Shown piece after piece: positions 15,666 through 22,932 of a stretch of 64,000 bases of DNA. Where the stretch lies: positions 1 through 64,000 of the forward strand of contig JAJVHZ010000036.1 of the NCBI GenBank assembly GCA_022072255.1, given 5' to 3'. The translations under genes were made by a program, and so were the position numbers. Source of the DNA: Gammaproteobacteria bacterium (GTDB taxonomy: Bacteria > Pseudomonadota > Gammaproteobacteria > JAJPIJ01). Within the stretch, counting starts at the first letter, position 1. The number at the start of each line of letters is the position of its first letter. Below the pieces are notes generated by a model. The model saw only the letters and a list, made by a program, of their open reading frames with translations, searched no databases and was not told the DNA's origin.

Positions 15666-16631
15666 TCAGAAATGCGCGTAGCCGGCAATGTGACGATCGA
15701 CGACCCTACCCCCGGCCTCCACGAAGCGCAGGCCCGGGCGCGCGACGACCGTACCGATACGCGTCAACGGCACGCCGTCCTGCGCGCGCCAGGCTCCCAG
15801 CGCCGATTCGCGCCCGGGTGGCACCGTGAAGCACAGTTCGTAGTCATCACCGCCGCCGAGCGCACGCTCGATCGCCGCGTCGCCGCGCTCACAGGCGCGC
15901 AGCGACGCGGAGATCGGCAGGCGGGCGAGATCAACCTCCGCACCCCTGCCGCTGGCCTCGAGCACGTGCCGCAGGTCGGCCGCCAGTCCGTCCGACACGT
16001 CGATGGCGCTGCTGGCGATCCCGCGGAGGAATTGGCCCAGCGCGACCCGCGGCTCCGGCCGCAGAAACCGGCGTGTGAGCGCCGACCCGGAGTCCGCGTC
16101 GCACTCCGTCTCGCCCACGAGCACGCGCAGACCGGCCGCGGCATCGCCGAGGGTACCGGTGACGTACACGCCATCGCCGGCGCCGGCTCCCGCTCGCCGC
16201 AGTGACTGTCCGGCGGGCACCCAGCCGTGCGCAGTGACGGTGACCGTCAGCGGACCGCGTGTGGTATCTCCGCCCACCAACTGCATGTCGAAACGCTCCG
16301 CCAGTCCGAGCAGCCCGTCGGCGAACCCGTGCAGCCACGTCTCGTCGGCCTGCGGCACCGTGAGGGCGAGGCTGCACCACGCCGGCTCGGCCCCCATGGC
16401 CGCCAGATCGCTGAGATTCACGGCCAGGGCGCGGTACCCGACGTCGCCCGCACTCATGGTCACGGGGAAATGCACCCCGGCCACGATGGTGTCGGTCACC
16501 AGCACCAGTTCGTGGCCCGGCCGCGGCCTGAGGACCGCGCCGTCGTCGCCGATCCCGATCGCCACGTCGTCACGGCGCGCGCCGCCGCGTCTGAAATAGC
16601 GATCGATGAGCTCGAATTCGGAGACGGACAT
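15666..16631 (-). CDS. thiL: Thiamine-monophosphate kinase
   Basis: Phosphorylates thiamine monophosphate to the active cofactor thiamine diphosphate with ATP. 321 residues, usual length. ThiL motifs are present: SEFELIDRYF at the N-terminus, IGIGDDGAVL (about 27-36), TDTIVAGVHFP, NLSDLAAMGAEPAW, GGDTTRGP, and the C-terminal IDVSDGLAADLRH and GGGDDYELCF motifs. ATG 16631 is chosen because homologs start at SEFELI; an upstream in-frame start would add 19 residues of low complexity. It is the last gene of the nrdR-rib-nusB-thiL run, 66 bp after nusB. The often adjacent pgpA is not present here. Confidence 0.95.
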   Translation of the reverse strand: MSVSEFELIDRYFRRGGARRDDVAIGIGDDGAVLRPRPGHELVLVTDTIVAGVHFPVTMSAGDVGYRALAVNLSDLAAMGAEPAWCSLALTVPQADETWLHGFADGLLGLAERFDMQLVGGDTTRGPLTVTVTAHGWVPAGQSLRRAGAGAGDGVYVTGTLGDAAAGLRVLVGETECDADSGSALTRRFLRPEPRVALGQFLRGIASSAIDVSDGLAADLRHVLEASGRGAEVDLARLPISASLRACERGDAAIERALGGGDDYELCFTVPPGRESALGAWRAQDGVPLTRIGTVVARPGLRFVEAGGRVVDRHIAGYAHF

Positions 16632-16697
16632 TGGGCTCGGCCTGCTGGCGACGGATCGGATGCTGGCGGCGGCACCGGGCCCGGGCAAGGGGCTCCG

Positions 16698-17162
16698 CTA
16701 TCCCGTTCCAGCCGCCGTCTCGACCGGCCGCAGGGCGCGCGCCAGGCGGTCCAGTGCAGTGTTCACGTAGCGATGGCCCTGTTCGGCGCCGAACATCTTC
16801 TCCAGCTCGATGGCCTCGTTGATGACCACGCGCCATGGCGTCTCGATGCAGTGCCGAAGCTCATAGGCGCCGATGAGCAGGATCGCACGCTCCACCGGGT
16901 CGAGCTCCCGCACCGGCCGATCGATCACGCTCATCAAGTCCGCTTCGAGCTCCTCGATGTGGCGCGGGATGCCGCGCGTCAGCGTCTCGAACAACCCCAT
17001 GTCGGCATTGACCACCTCGCGCTCGGCGACGAACTCTTTCAGTATGTCGTTCGGATCCTGGCCCGCGAGCTGCCACTGGTACAGCGCCTGCACGGCACAG
17101 CGCCGCGCGCGCACGCGCGCGTGCGCGGCCGTGCTGCCCCGCCTGCTCTTCCCCGAGCCCAT
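16698..17162 (-). CDS. nusB: Transcription antitermination factor NusB
   Basis: 154 residues of the all-helical NusB fold, with ARRCAVQALYQWQLAG near the N-terminus, then LDPVERAILLIGAYELRH and VVINEAIELEKMFG, which are diagnostic. NusB pairs with S10 (NusE) on boxA RNA for rRNA antitermination. The N-terminus has a basic extension (SRRGSTAAHARVRARR) encoded partly by an alternating purine-pyrimidine GC tract. Its ATG directly follows the ribH stop (TAGATG), so the two are translated in tandem. The ribH-nusB-thiL order is widespread. Confidence 0.95.
   Translation of the reverse strand: MGSGKSRRGSTAAHARVRARRCAVQALYQWQLAGQDPNDILKEFVAEREVVNADMGLFETLTRGIPRHIEELEADLMSVIDRPVRELDPVERAILLIGAYELRHCIETPWRVVINEAIELEKMFGAEQGHRYVNTALDRLARALRPVETAAGTG
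17104..17127. repeat. 24-bp alternating purine-pyrimidine tract in the start of nusB
   Basis: A strictly alternating pyrimidine-purine run of CG/CA/TG steps covers 24 bp within the early codons of nusB, and bases 17109-17126 are a perfect 18-bp palindrome. Such tracts favour Z-DNA or cruciform extrusion under negative supercoiling. It is coding sequence as well. Confidence 0.55.
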
Positions 17163-17642
17163 CTACCTGCCCAGGTTCCGCGTGAGATTGATCATCTCGA
17201 TGGCGACCAGGGCCGCCTCGGAACCCTTGTTGCCCATGGCCCCCCCGGCCCGGGCCTCCGCCTGTTCATCGTTCTCGGTCGTCAGCACGCCAAAGGCGAT
17301 GGGGATGTCGAGATCCGCGCTCACCTCCGACACCCCGCGCGCGCACTCGCCGGCGACATAATCGAAGTGCGGCGTCTCCCCGCGTATGACGGCGCCCAGG
17401 GCGATCAGCGCGTCGTAGTCCCCCGACATCGCCATGCGCCTTGCCGCGAAGGCGATCTCGTAGGCCCCCGGGACGCGCACGACCGTGATGCGCCTGCCCG
17501 CCACGCCGCGTTCCTTCAACGTCTGCACGCAACCATCGATCAGTTTGCCGACGATCTCGTCGTTGAAGCGACTGGCGATGATGCCGATACGCGCGTCCTC
17601 CGATGGGGTGTCTCCACCTTCTATCTGCCTGACGTCTGCCAT
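17163..17642 (-). CDS. ribH: 6,7-dimethyl-8-ribityllumazine synthase
   Basis: Condenses 5-amino-6-ribitylaminouracil with dihydroxybutanone phosphate to make lumazine, the penultimate step to riboflavin. 159 residues with RIGIIASRFNDEIVGKL at the N-terminus, VRVPGAYEIAFAARR, and the active-site stretch GAVIRGETPHFDYVAGE carrying the catalytic His. Two in-frame ATGs lie 6 bp apart. An AGGA motif is six bases before the second (17642) but directly abuts the first (17648), so I chose 17642. The gene starts 8 bp after the ribBA stop and its own stop abuts the nusB ATG. Confidence 0.95.
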   Translation of the reverse strand: MADVRQIEGGDTPSEDARIGIIASRFNDEIVGKLIDGCVQTLKERGVAGRRITVVRVPGAYEIAFAARRMAMSGDYDALIALGAVIRGETPHFDYVAGECARGVSEVSADLDIPIAFGVLTTENDEQAEARAGGAMGNKGSEAALVAIEMINLTRNLGR

Positions 17643-17650
17643 GTGCATTC

Positions 17651-18766
17651 CTAGTGAGTAATGTATTCGACGACCTCCAGCCCGAAGCCCGACAACGCGC
17701 TGTATTTCCTCTGCCGGCTCATGACGCGCATCTTGCGCACGCCGATGTCGGCGAGCACCTGGGCGCCGAGACCCACGGTGCGCATTTCGTCGCGCGCGGG
17801 CGGGCCCGGAGTCTCGGCCTGCGCGAGCGCAGGCTCGTGCATGCGCTGCAGACTGCGAACGAGCTGGTCGTTGTCGTACTGGTTGCGGAGTATCACCAGC
17901 ACGCCGCTCGGCTCGCGCGCGATGCGCAGCAGGGCGTCTCGCAGCGGCCAGCCGGAATCGGCGCGCGATGCCCCGGTCAGATCGAACAGCGGGTTCTCGA
18001 TGTGCACGCGCACGGCGACCGGCTTCTCCGGCTCGACCGTTCCCTGCACCAGCGCGATGTGCAGGTCGCCGGCGATGGTGTCGCGATAGGTGACCGCGCG
18101 CAATTGGCCGACGTCGGTCTGCAGATCCGTCTCCGCCACGCGTTCGATGGTCTTTTCGTTGTGTATGCGGTACCGGATCAGGTCGGCAATGGTGCCGATC
18201 TTCAGGCCATGCTGCGCAGCCATCCGTTCCAGCCCGGGACGACGGGCCATGGATCCGTCCTCGTTGAGGATCTCCACGATCACCGCCGCCGGCTCCAGAC
18301 CGGCCAGCCGCGCCAGGTCGCAACCGGCCTCGGTGTGTCCGGCGCGCGTCAGCACCCCGCCCGGCTGCGCCATCAGCGGGAAGATGTGCCCGGGCTGCAC
18401 CACGTCGCTGGGCTGGGCATCCTCGGCTACCGCCGCCTGCACGGTGCGTGCGCGATCGGCCGCCGAGATGCCGGTCGTCACCCCCGTCGCCGCCTCGATG
18501 GACACGGTGAAGTTGGTGCCGTAGTTGAAATACGTGTCGCGCACCATCAGGGGCAGGTTCAGCCGCTGGCACCGCTCGCGCGTGAGGGTCAGGCAGATGA
18601 GGCCCCGTCCGTGCGTCGCCATGAAGTTGACGTCCCCGGGCTTGACGCACGCCGCGGCCATCACCAGGTCGCCCTCGTTCTCGCGATCCTCGTCGTCCAT
18701 GATGATGACCATGCGCCCCTGACGGATGTCTTCGACGATCTCTTCGGTTGGGCTGAGTGAGGACAT
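17651..18766 (-). CDS. ribB: DHBP synthase with a degenerate GTP cyclohydrolase II domain (RibBA-like)
   Basis: 371 residues. The N-terminal DHBP synthase domain (about 1-200) is intact: [42 protein letters not shown] and [16 protein letters not shown], the acidic and His residues that convert ribulose-5-phosphate to 3,4-dihydroxy-2-butanone-4-phosphate. The C-terminal half aligns with GTP cyclohydrolase II in outline. Where the enzyme should have the zinc cysteines (an HSEC...SLRCDCG-type stretch) it reads [17 protein letters not shown], with no cysteines, so that half should not open GTP. Such RibB-RibX proteins occur in other gammaproteobacteria. A true RibA must be encoded elsewhere. The DHBP is used by RibH, the next gene. 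Confidence 0.93.
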   Translation of the reverse strand: MSSLSPTEEIVEDIRQGRMVIIMDDEDRENEGDLVMAAACVKPGDVNFMATHGRGLICLTLTRERCQRLNLPLMVRDTYFNYGTNFTVSIEAATGVTTGISAADRARTVQAAVAEDAQPSDVVQPGHIFPLMAQPGGVLTRAGHTEAGCDLARLAGLEPAAVIVEILNEDGSMARRPGLERMAAQHGLKIGTIADLIRYRIHNEKTIERVAETDLQTDVGQLRAVTYRDTIAGDLHIALVQGTVEPEKPVAVRVHIENPLFDLTGASRADSGWPLRDALLRIAREPSGVLVILRNQYDNDQLVRSLQRMHEPALAQAETPGPPARDEMRTVGLGAQVLADIGVRKMRVMSRQRKYSALSGFGLEVVEYITH

Positions 18767-18851
18767 GCGTGCGGTCGGGAGACGAACCGGTGGATGGTCG
18801 GATTATACCTGCTTTGCGGGGCCGTCCCGGCGGAAGATGGCGGCCGCCCGT

Positions 18852-19451
18852 TCAGATCCGTCTGTCGGCGATCAACCGCTCGAGATAGCGTGCAATCAGG
18901 TCGACCTCGATATTGACGGCATCCTCCGGCCTGTAACCGCCGAACAGCGTCTCCTCGCGGGTGTGCGGGATGATCTGCACCTCGAAGGTGGCGCCCTCCA
19001 CGGCGTTCACGGTCAGGCTGACGCCGTCGACGCAGACCGAGCCCTTGCGGGAGACGTAGCGCGCCAGCTCGGCCGGCACCTCGATGCGCAGCCAGAGGCA
19101 GTCGCCGTCCGCACGCACTGAGCGGATCCGGCCGACGCCATCGACGTGGCCGCTGACCAGGTGCCCGCCGAGCCGATCGCCCAGGCGCAGCGCGAGCTCC
19201 AGGTTGACGCGGTCGCCGACCGCGAGCCCGCCCAGGGAGGTACAGCGCAGGGTTTCCGGCGAAACTTCCACTGCGAATCCGTGCGCGTCGAACTCCACGA
19301 CGGTCAGGCACACGCCATTGACAGCGATGCTGTCGCCAACACGGGCGTCGGCCAGCGCGAGCTGGCGGGCGTCGACGTGGATCTTCACGCCCTCCGCCCG
19401 CGGTGCGATCGCATGGATCTTTCCCATCGCCTGCACGATACCGGTAAACAT
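18852..19451 (-). CDS. ribE: Riboflavin synthase alpha subunit
   Basis: Dismutates two lumazines to riboflavin. 199 residues formed of two similar barrels: MFTGIVQAMGKI begins the first, HLVSGHVDGVGRIRS (about 95-110) the second, each with the expected SVAVNGVCLTV / GSVCVDGVSLTV motif. ATG 19451 gives the conserved FTGI start. A GTG four codons earlier (19463) overlaps the ribD stop in a GTGA arrangement like others in this window and cannot be excluded. It follows ribD and precedes ribBA by about 85 bp. Confidence 0.95.
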   Translation of the reverse strand: MFTGIVQAMGKIHAIAPRAEGVKIHVDARQLALADARVGDSIAVNGVCLTVVEFDAHGFAVEVSPETLRCTSLGGLAVGDRVNLELALRLGDRLGGHLVSGHVDGVGRIRSVRADGDCLWLRIEVPAELARYVSRKGSVCVDGVSLTVNAVEGATFEVQIIPHTREETLFGGYRPEDAVNIEVDLIARYLERLIADRRI

Positions 19452-19459
19452 CTGCTCGA

Positions 19460-20581
19460 TCACACCGTTGTCCGGGGGCGCATGATCACGCGCAAGTCCT
19501 GTCCGATCTGCCGCACGTCCACGGCGTCGAGCCCGATGGCATCGGCCAGGCGGTTCAGTCCCGGCAGGCGTGCCAGAGGTTGTGCGGCGTCCCCCATCAG
19601 TCTCGGCGCGACGTAGCAGATGAGTTCGTCGACCAGACCCGCCTGCAGCAGCGCCCCCGTCAGCGTGGGGCCCGCCTCGACCAGCGCCTCGTTGAGTTCA
19701 CGGTGGCCGAGCTCGCGCATCGCCGCCTGCAGATCGATCCTGCCGTTGGCACCGGGGCAGCAGACGGACTCCGCGCCGTCCAGACAGCGATCCGAAACGG
19801 CCGTGATCACGAGCGCGGCCCCGGGGCCGGACAATACACGCGAACGCCGCGGCGTGCGCAGGGCCGAATCGAACACCACGCGCAGCGGTTGCCCGGGAAG
19901 CTCTGCCAGATACGGCTGCGCGCGCACGGTAAGGGCCGGGTCGTCAGCCAACACCGTGCTTACGCCCGTGACCACCGCGCAGCTGCGGGCACGCCAGCGC
20001 TGCACGTCGGCGCGCGCGGCCTCGCCGGTGATCCACCTGCTCTCGCCGTCGGCCATCGCCACGCGACCGTCGAGGCTCATGCCGACCTTCGCGCGCACCC
20101 AGGGGCGGCCCCTGCGCATACGCTGACAGAATCCCACGTTCAATGCCTCGGCCTCGCCGGCCAGCAGGCCGGCGCCGGCCTCGACACCGGCGGCCTGTAA
20201 CTGCCGCAGACCGTCGCCGCCGACACGCGGGTTCGGATCGGTCATCGCCGCCACCACCCGCCCCACGCCGGCCTTCACCAGCGCCTCGCTGCACGGCGGC
20301 GTCCGCCCATGGTGACAGCATGGCTCGAGCGTGACGTAGCAGGATGCGCCGCGCGCCCGGGCGCCCGCGGCGCGCAGGGCCAGCGTCTCGGCGTGGGGCT
20401 CACCGGCGCGCTCGTGCCAGCCCTCGGCGATGACCTCGCCGTCCTTGACGATGACGCATCCGACACGCGGATTCGGGCGCGTCGAGTTCAGTCCCCGCGC
20501 CGCGAGCTGCAACGCACGCGCCATATGGCGATGATCATCGGCGGTGTACGTGTCGCCGATCGGAATGGCCGGCGTGCTCAC
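19460..20581 (-). CDS. ribD: Bifunctional pyrimidine deaminase/reductase RibD
   Basis: Performs the deamination and side-chain reduction steps between GTP cyclohydrolase II and lumazine synthase. 373 residues. The deaminase domain (about 12-150) has zinc motif [10 protein letters not shown] and [11 protein letters not shown]. The reductase domain (about 155-370) opens with [24 protein letters not shown] and has [20 protein letters not shown]. The GTG start overlaps the nrdR stop by 4 bp (GTGA) and keeps the family N-terminus [15 protein letters not shown]; an internal ATG at 20524 would cut it off. Translationally coupled to nrdR. Confidence 0.95.
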   Translation of the reverse strand: MSTPAIPIGDTYTADDHRHMARALQLAARGLNSTRPNPRVGCVIVKDGEVIAEGWHERAGEPHAETLALRAAGARARGASCYVTLEPCCHHGRTPPCSEALVKAGVGRVVAAMTDPNPRVGGDGLRQLQAAGVEAGAGLLAGEAEALNVGFCQRMRRGRPWVRAKVGMSLDGRVAMADGESRWITGEAARADVQRWRARSCAVVTGVSTVLADDPALTVRAQPYLAELPGQPLRVVFDSALRTPRRSRVLSGPGAALVITAVSDRCLDGAESVCCPGANGRIDLQAAMRELGHRELNEALVEAGPTLTGALLQAGLVDELICYVAPRLMGDAAQPLARLPGLNRLADAIGLDAVDVRQIGQDLRVIMRPRTTV

Positions 20582-21180
20582 GAACGCGGACGCGGTCGAC
20601 GTGCCTGCCTGCCGGCCTTGGCCGCCTTGCCGTCGTACCGCGACGCAGGTTCCTCCGCCGCCGACGGCGCGCCGTCGTCGCCGGGCAGCATGAGGTTCAA
20701 CTGCCGGCGGCGCGCGTGCGGCGGGATCTCGTTCTCCAGGCCGGCAATCGCCTCGCTGAAGGCCTTGATGTCGTCGAAGCTGTGGTACACGGACGCGAAT
20801 CGCACATAGGCGACCTGGTCCAGCTCCCGCAACTCCTGCATCACCCACTCGCCCAGCCGGCTGGAAGGGATCTCGCGCTCGCCGCTCGCGCGCAGCCGGC
20901 GCTTTATGTTGTTGACGGCCGCGTCCACGCGTTCGGTCTCCACGGGACGCTTGCGCAAGGCGCGCTCCATGCCGGCACGCAGTTTCTCCTCGCTGAAGGG
21001 TTCGCGCCGCTTGTCGCGCCGCTTGACGATGCGCGGCAGGTTGAGCTCGGCCATCTCGTAGGTCGTGAACCGCTCGCGGCACTTCTCGCACTCGCGCCGG
21101 CGCCGCACCTGTTCGCCCTCGCCGACGAAGCGGGAATCGATGACGCGCGTATTGGGGAAGGCGCAATAAGGGCACTTCAT
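20578..21180 (-). CDS. nrdR: Transcriptional repressor NrdR with an extended C-terminal tail
   Basis: Represses ribonucleotide reductase genes in response to ATP/dATP. 200 residues. The zinc ribbon has CPYC (3-6) and CEKC (31-34), and the ATP-cone (about 49-139) includes [16 protein letters not shown] and [16 protein letters not shown]. Most NrdR proteins stop near 150-160; here about 40 further residues form a Pro/Ala/Gly and then basic tail ([18 protein letters not shown]). The tail-coding sequence has the same GC-rich style as its neighbours. The start is fixed by the MKCPYC N-terminus. First gene of the nrdR-ribD-ribE-ribBA-ribH-nusB-thiL group, downstream of glyA. Confidence 0.95.
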   Translation of the reverse strand: MKCPYCAFPNTRVIDSRFVGEGEQVRRRRECEKCRERFTTYEMAELNLPRIVKRRDKRREPFSEEKLRAGMERALRKRPVETERVDAAVNNIKRRLRASGEREIPSSRLGEWVMQELRELDQVAYVRFASVYHSFDDIKAFSEAIAGLENEIPPHARRRQLNLMLPGDDGAPSAAEEPASRYDGKAAKAGRQARRPRPRS

Positions 21181-21201
21181 GCGGGCGATCTTAACCCACT
21201 A

Positions 21202-21224
21202 CCCCCAGCAATTGGGGGATTTTT
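21202..21224 (+). terminator. Hairpin with T-run, pointing away from nrdR (plus-strand sense)
   Basis: A 6-bp stem (CCCCCA/TGGGGG) with a 5-base loop is followed by ATTTTT on the plus strand. No plus-strand gene ends here, so as a terminator it would only stop antisense transcription coming out of nrdR. On the minus strand the element lies in the nrdR leader. Confidence 0.4.
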
Positions 21225-21283
21225 CCGGCGGCTACGCTAGCGGTGGGAGTGCCGCGGCATCGGGGATGAGTGTCCCCCATGAA

Positions 21284-21320
21284 CGAAACGGCCGTGGTGA
21301 CCACATCGCCACCACGGCCG
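21284..21320 (-). terminator. Terminator of glyA
   Basis: A perfect 11-bp stem with a 10-base loop, followed on the minus strand by TTTCGTTC, starts about 30 bp after the glyA stop. It is a credible intrinsic terminator despite an interrupted T-run. Confidence 0.65.
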
Positions 21321-21351
21321 CAGTTCGCCAGTTACGCGTGGCTCGAGAGGA

Positions 21352-22608
21352 TCAGTCCGTGTATAACGGGAACGCCCTGCAGAGCTCGCCGACCTTGCCG
21401 CGGGTCGCGTCGACCACGGACTCCTTGCCCATGTTGTCGATGATGTCGCAGATCCATCCGGCGACCGCCCTGGCCTCGTTCTCCTTGAAGCCCCGGCTCG
21501 TGCAGGCGGGCGTGCCGACGCGAATGCCGGAGGTCACGAACGGCGACTGCGGGTCGTTCGGCACCGCATTCTTGTTGACCGTGATGTAGGCGCGACCGAG
21601 CGCGGCGTCGAGATCCTTGCCGGTGATCTTGCGCGAGATGAGGTCCACCAGCATCAGGTGGTTGTCGGTGCCGCCGGAGACGATGTTCACACCGCGTTCC
21701 ATGAAGGTCTTGGCCATCGTCTGGGCATTCTTCTTGACCTGCTCCTGGTAGACCTTGAACTCCGGCTGCATGGCCTCCTTGAAGGCCACCGCCTTGGCGG
21801 CGATGACGTGCATGAGCGGGCCGCCCTGGATGCCCGGGAACACCGCGGCATTGAGCCTCTTCTCGATGTCCTCGTTCCTGCGCGCGAGGATAAGGCCCGA
21901 ACGCGGGCCGCGCAGGGTCTTGTGAGTCGTCGTGGTCACCACGTCGGCGTACTGCATCGGACTGGGATACAGGCCGGTTACGATGAGGCCGGCGACGTGG
22001 GCGACGTCCGCGACGAGATAGGCGCCGACCTTGTCGGCGATCTCGCGGAAGCGCTTCCAGTCGAGAACCCGCGAATAGGCCGAGAAGCCGGTCATGATCA
22101 TCTTCGGCCGGTGTTCCAGGGCCAGCCTCTCGGCCGCGTCGTAGTCGATCTCGCCGGTGGCGGTATTCAGCCCGTACTGCACGGCGCTGTAGGTCTTGCC
22201 GGAGAAATTCACCTTGGCTCCATGGGTCAGGTGCCCGCCGTGGGCGAGGCTCATCCCCATCACGGTTTCGCCGGGGTTCAGCAGCGCCAGGTAGACCGCG
22301 CCGTTGGCCTGCGAGCCGGAGTGCGGCTGCACGTTGGCGTAGTCCGCGCCGAAGAGCTGCTTGGCCCGGTCGATCGCCAGCTGTTCCACGACGTCGACGT
22401 ATTCGCAGCCGCCGTAGTACCGCTTGCCCGGGTAGCCCTCGGCGTACTTGTTCGTGAGCACGCTGCCCTGGGCCTCCAGCACGCGTGGGGTGACGTGATT
22501 CTCGGAGGCGATCAGCTCGATGTGCTCCTCCTGCCGGCGCGCCTCGTCCTGCAGCGCTGTCCAAAGTTCATCGTCAAAACCCGCAATCTTCATCTTTCTG
22601 CTGAACAT
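21352..22608 (-). CDS. glyA: Serine hydroxymethyltransferase
   Basis: PLP enzyme converting serine and tetrahydrofolate to glycine and methylene-tetrahydrofolate, the main one-carbon source. 418 residues. Typical motifs: [57 protein letters not shown] and the PLP-lysine site [19 protein letters not shown] (Lys near 229). AGGAAG six bases before the ATG supports this start; an upstream in-frame start would add 16 residues lacking similarity. The glyA-nrdR-ribD order is common in proteobacteria. Transcribed divergently from cyaA with a 324-bp spacer. Confidence 0.97.
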   Translation of the reverse strand: MFSRKMKIAGFDDELWTALQDEARRQEEHIELIASENHVTPRVLEAQGSVLTNKYAEGYPGKRYYGGCEYVDVVEQLAIDRAKQLFGADYANVQPHSGSQANGAVYLALLNPGETVMGMSLAHGGHLTHGAKVNFSGKTYSAVQYGLNTATGEIDYDAAERLALEHRPKMIMTGFSAYSRVLDWKRFREIADKVGAYLVADVAHVAGLIVTGLYPSPMQYADVVTTTTHKTLRGPRSGLILARRNEDIEKRLNAAVFPGIQGGPLMHVIAAKAVAFKEAMQPEFKVYQEQVKKNAQTMAKTFMERGVNIVSGGTDNHLMLVDLISRKITGKDLDAALGRAYITVNKNAVPNDPQSPFVTSGIRVGTPACTSRGFKENEARAVAGWICDIIDNMGKESVVDATRGKVGELCRAFPLYTD

Positions 22609-22932
22609 GTGTTTCTTCCTCGCGCCAGACGAGACCCGGAGGCTCCGCGGCGGCACTTTTCGTGGTTAGGACTGGGGACGCAACGATGCTGGGTTCAGCG
22701 CGCCCTCCGGACCGGAATGGTGGCGACCGCCGTTGCCGGGCAACCGTCCGGACGCCCCGTTCGAAGCCGGCGTAGATTAGCAAATCTCCCCCCCGACTGC
22801 ACGGCCGAACGGCTGCCTTGCACAGGCATTGTCCGCCTCCCCGGCGGCCGCGCAAGTGACCGGGATCAAAGCCCTTTCGGCTGCGCGCCCGGAGTCAAGG
22901 ATCGCCCCGGGCGGCCGCTAACCCTAGCTGCC
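22609..22932. other. 324-bp divergent spacer between glyA and cyaA
   Basis: No coding region is convincing here. It holds the glyA ribosome site, several GC hairpins (for example around 22730-22745), one AT-rich patch with a short inverted repeat (AGATT/AATCT, 22774-22787) and a CRP-like site at 22855-22870. I could not match the glyA leader to a riboswitch I know; ZTP-type core motifs are absent. Confidence 0.6.
22855..22870. promoter_or_regulatory. CRP-like binding site upstream of cyaA
   Basis: AGTGA, six bases, TCAAA: eight of ten half-site bases match the CRP consensus TGTGA-N6-TCACA. It lies about 63 bp before the cyaA start. CRP represses cyaA in E. coli by binding near its promoter, so position and partner make sense, but the match is imperfect. 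Confidence 0.35.

Noticed and set aside
21181-21240. An NrdR box for autoregulation before nrdR
   Set aside because: No ACAC-ATAT-GTGT-like 16-mer is present.
22609-22775. A riboswitch in the glyA leader (ZTP, glycine or SAM type)
   Set aside because: The leader is structured, but the conserved cores I know are not present.
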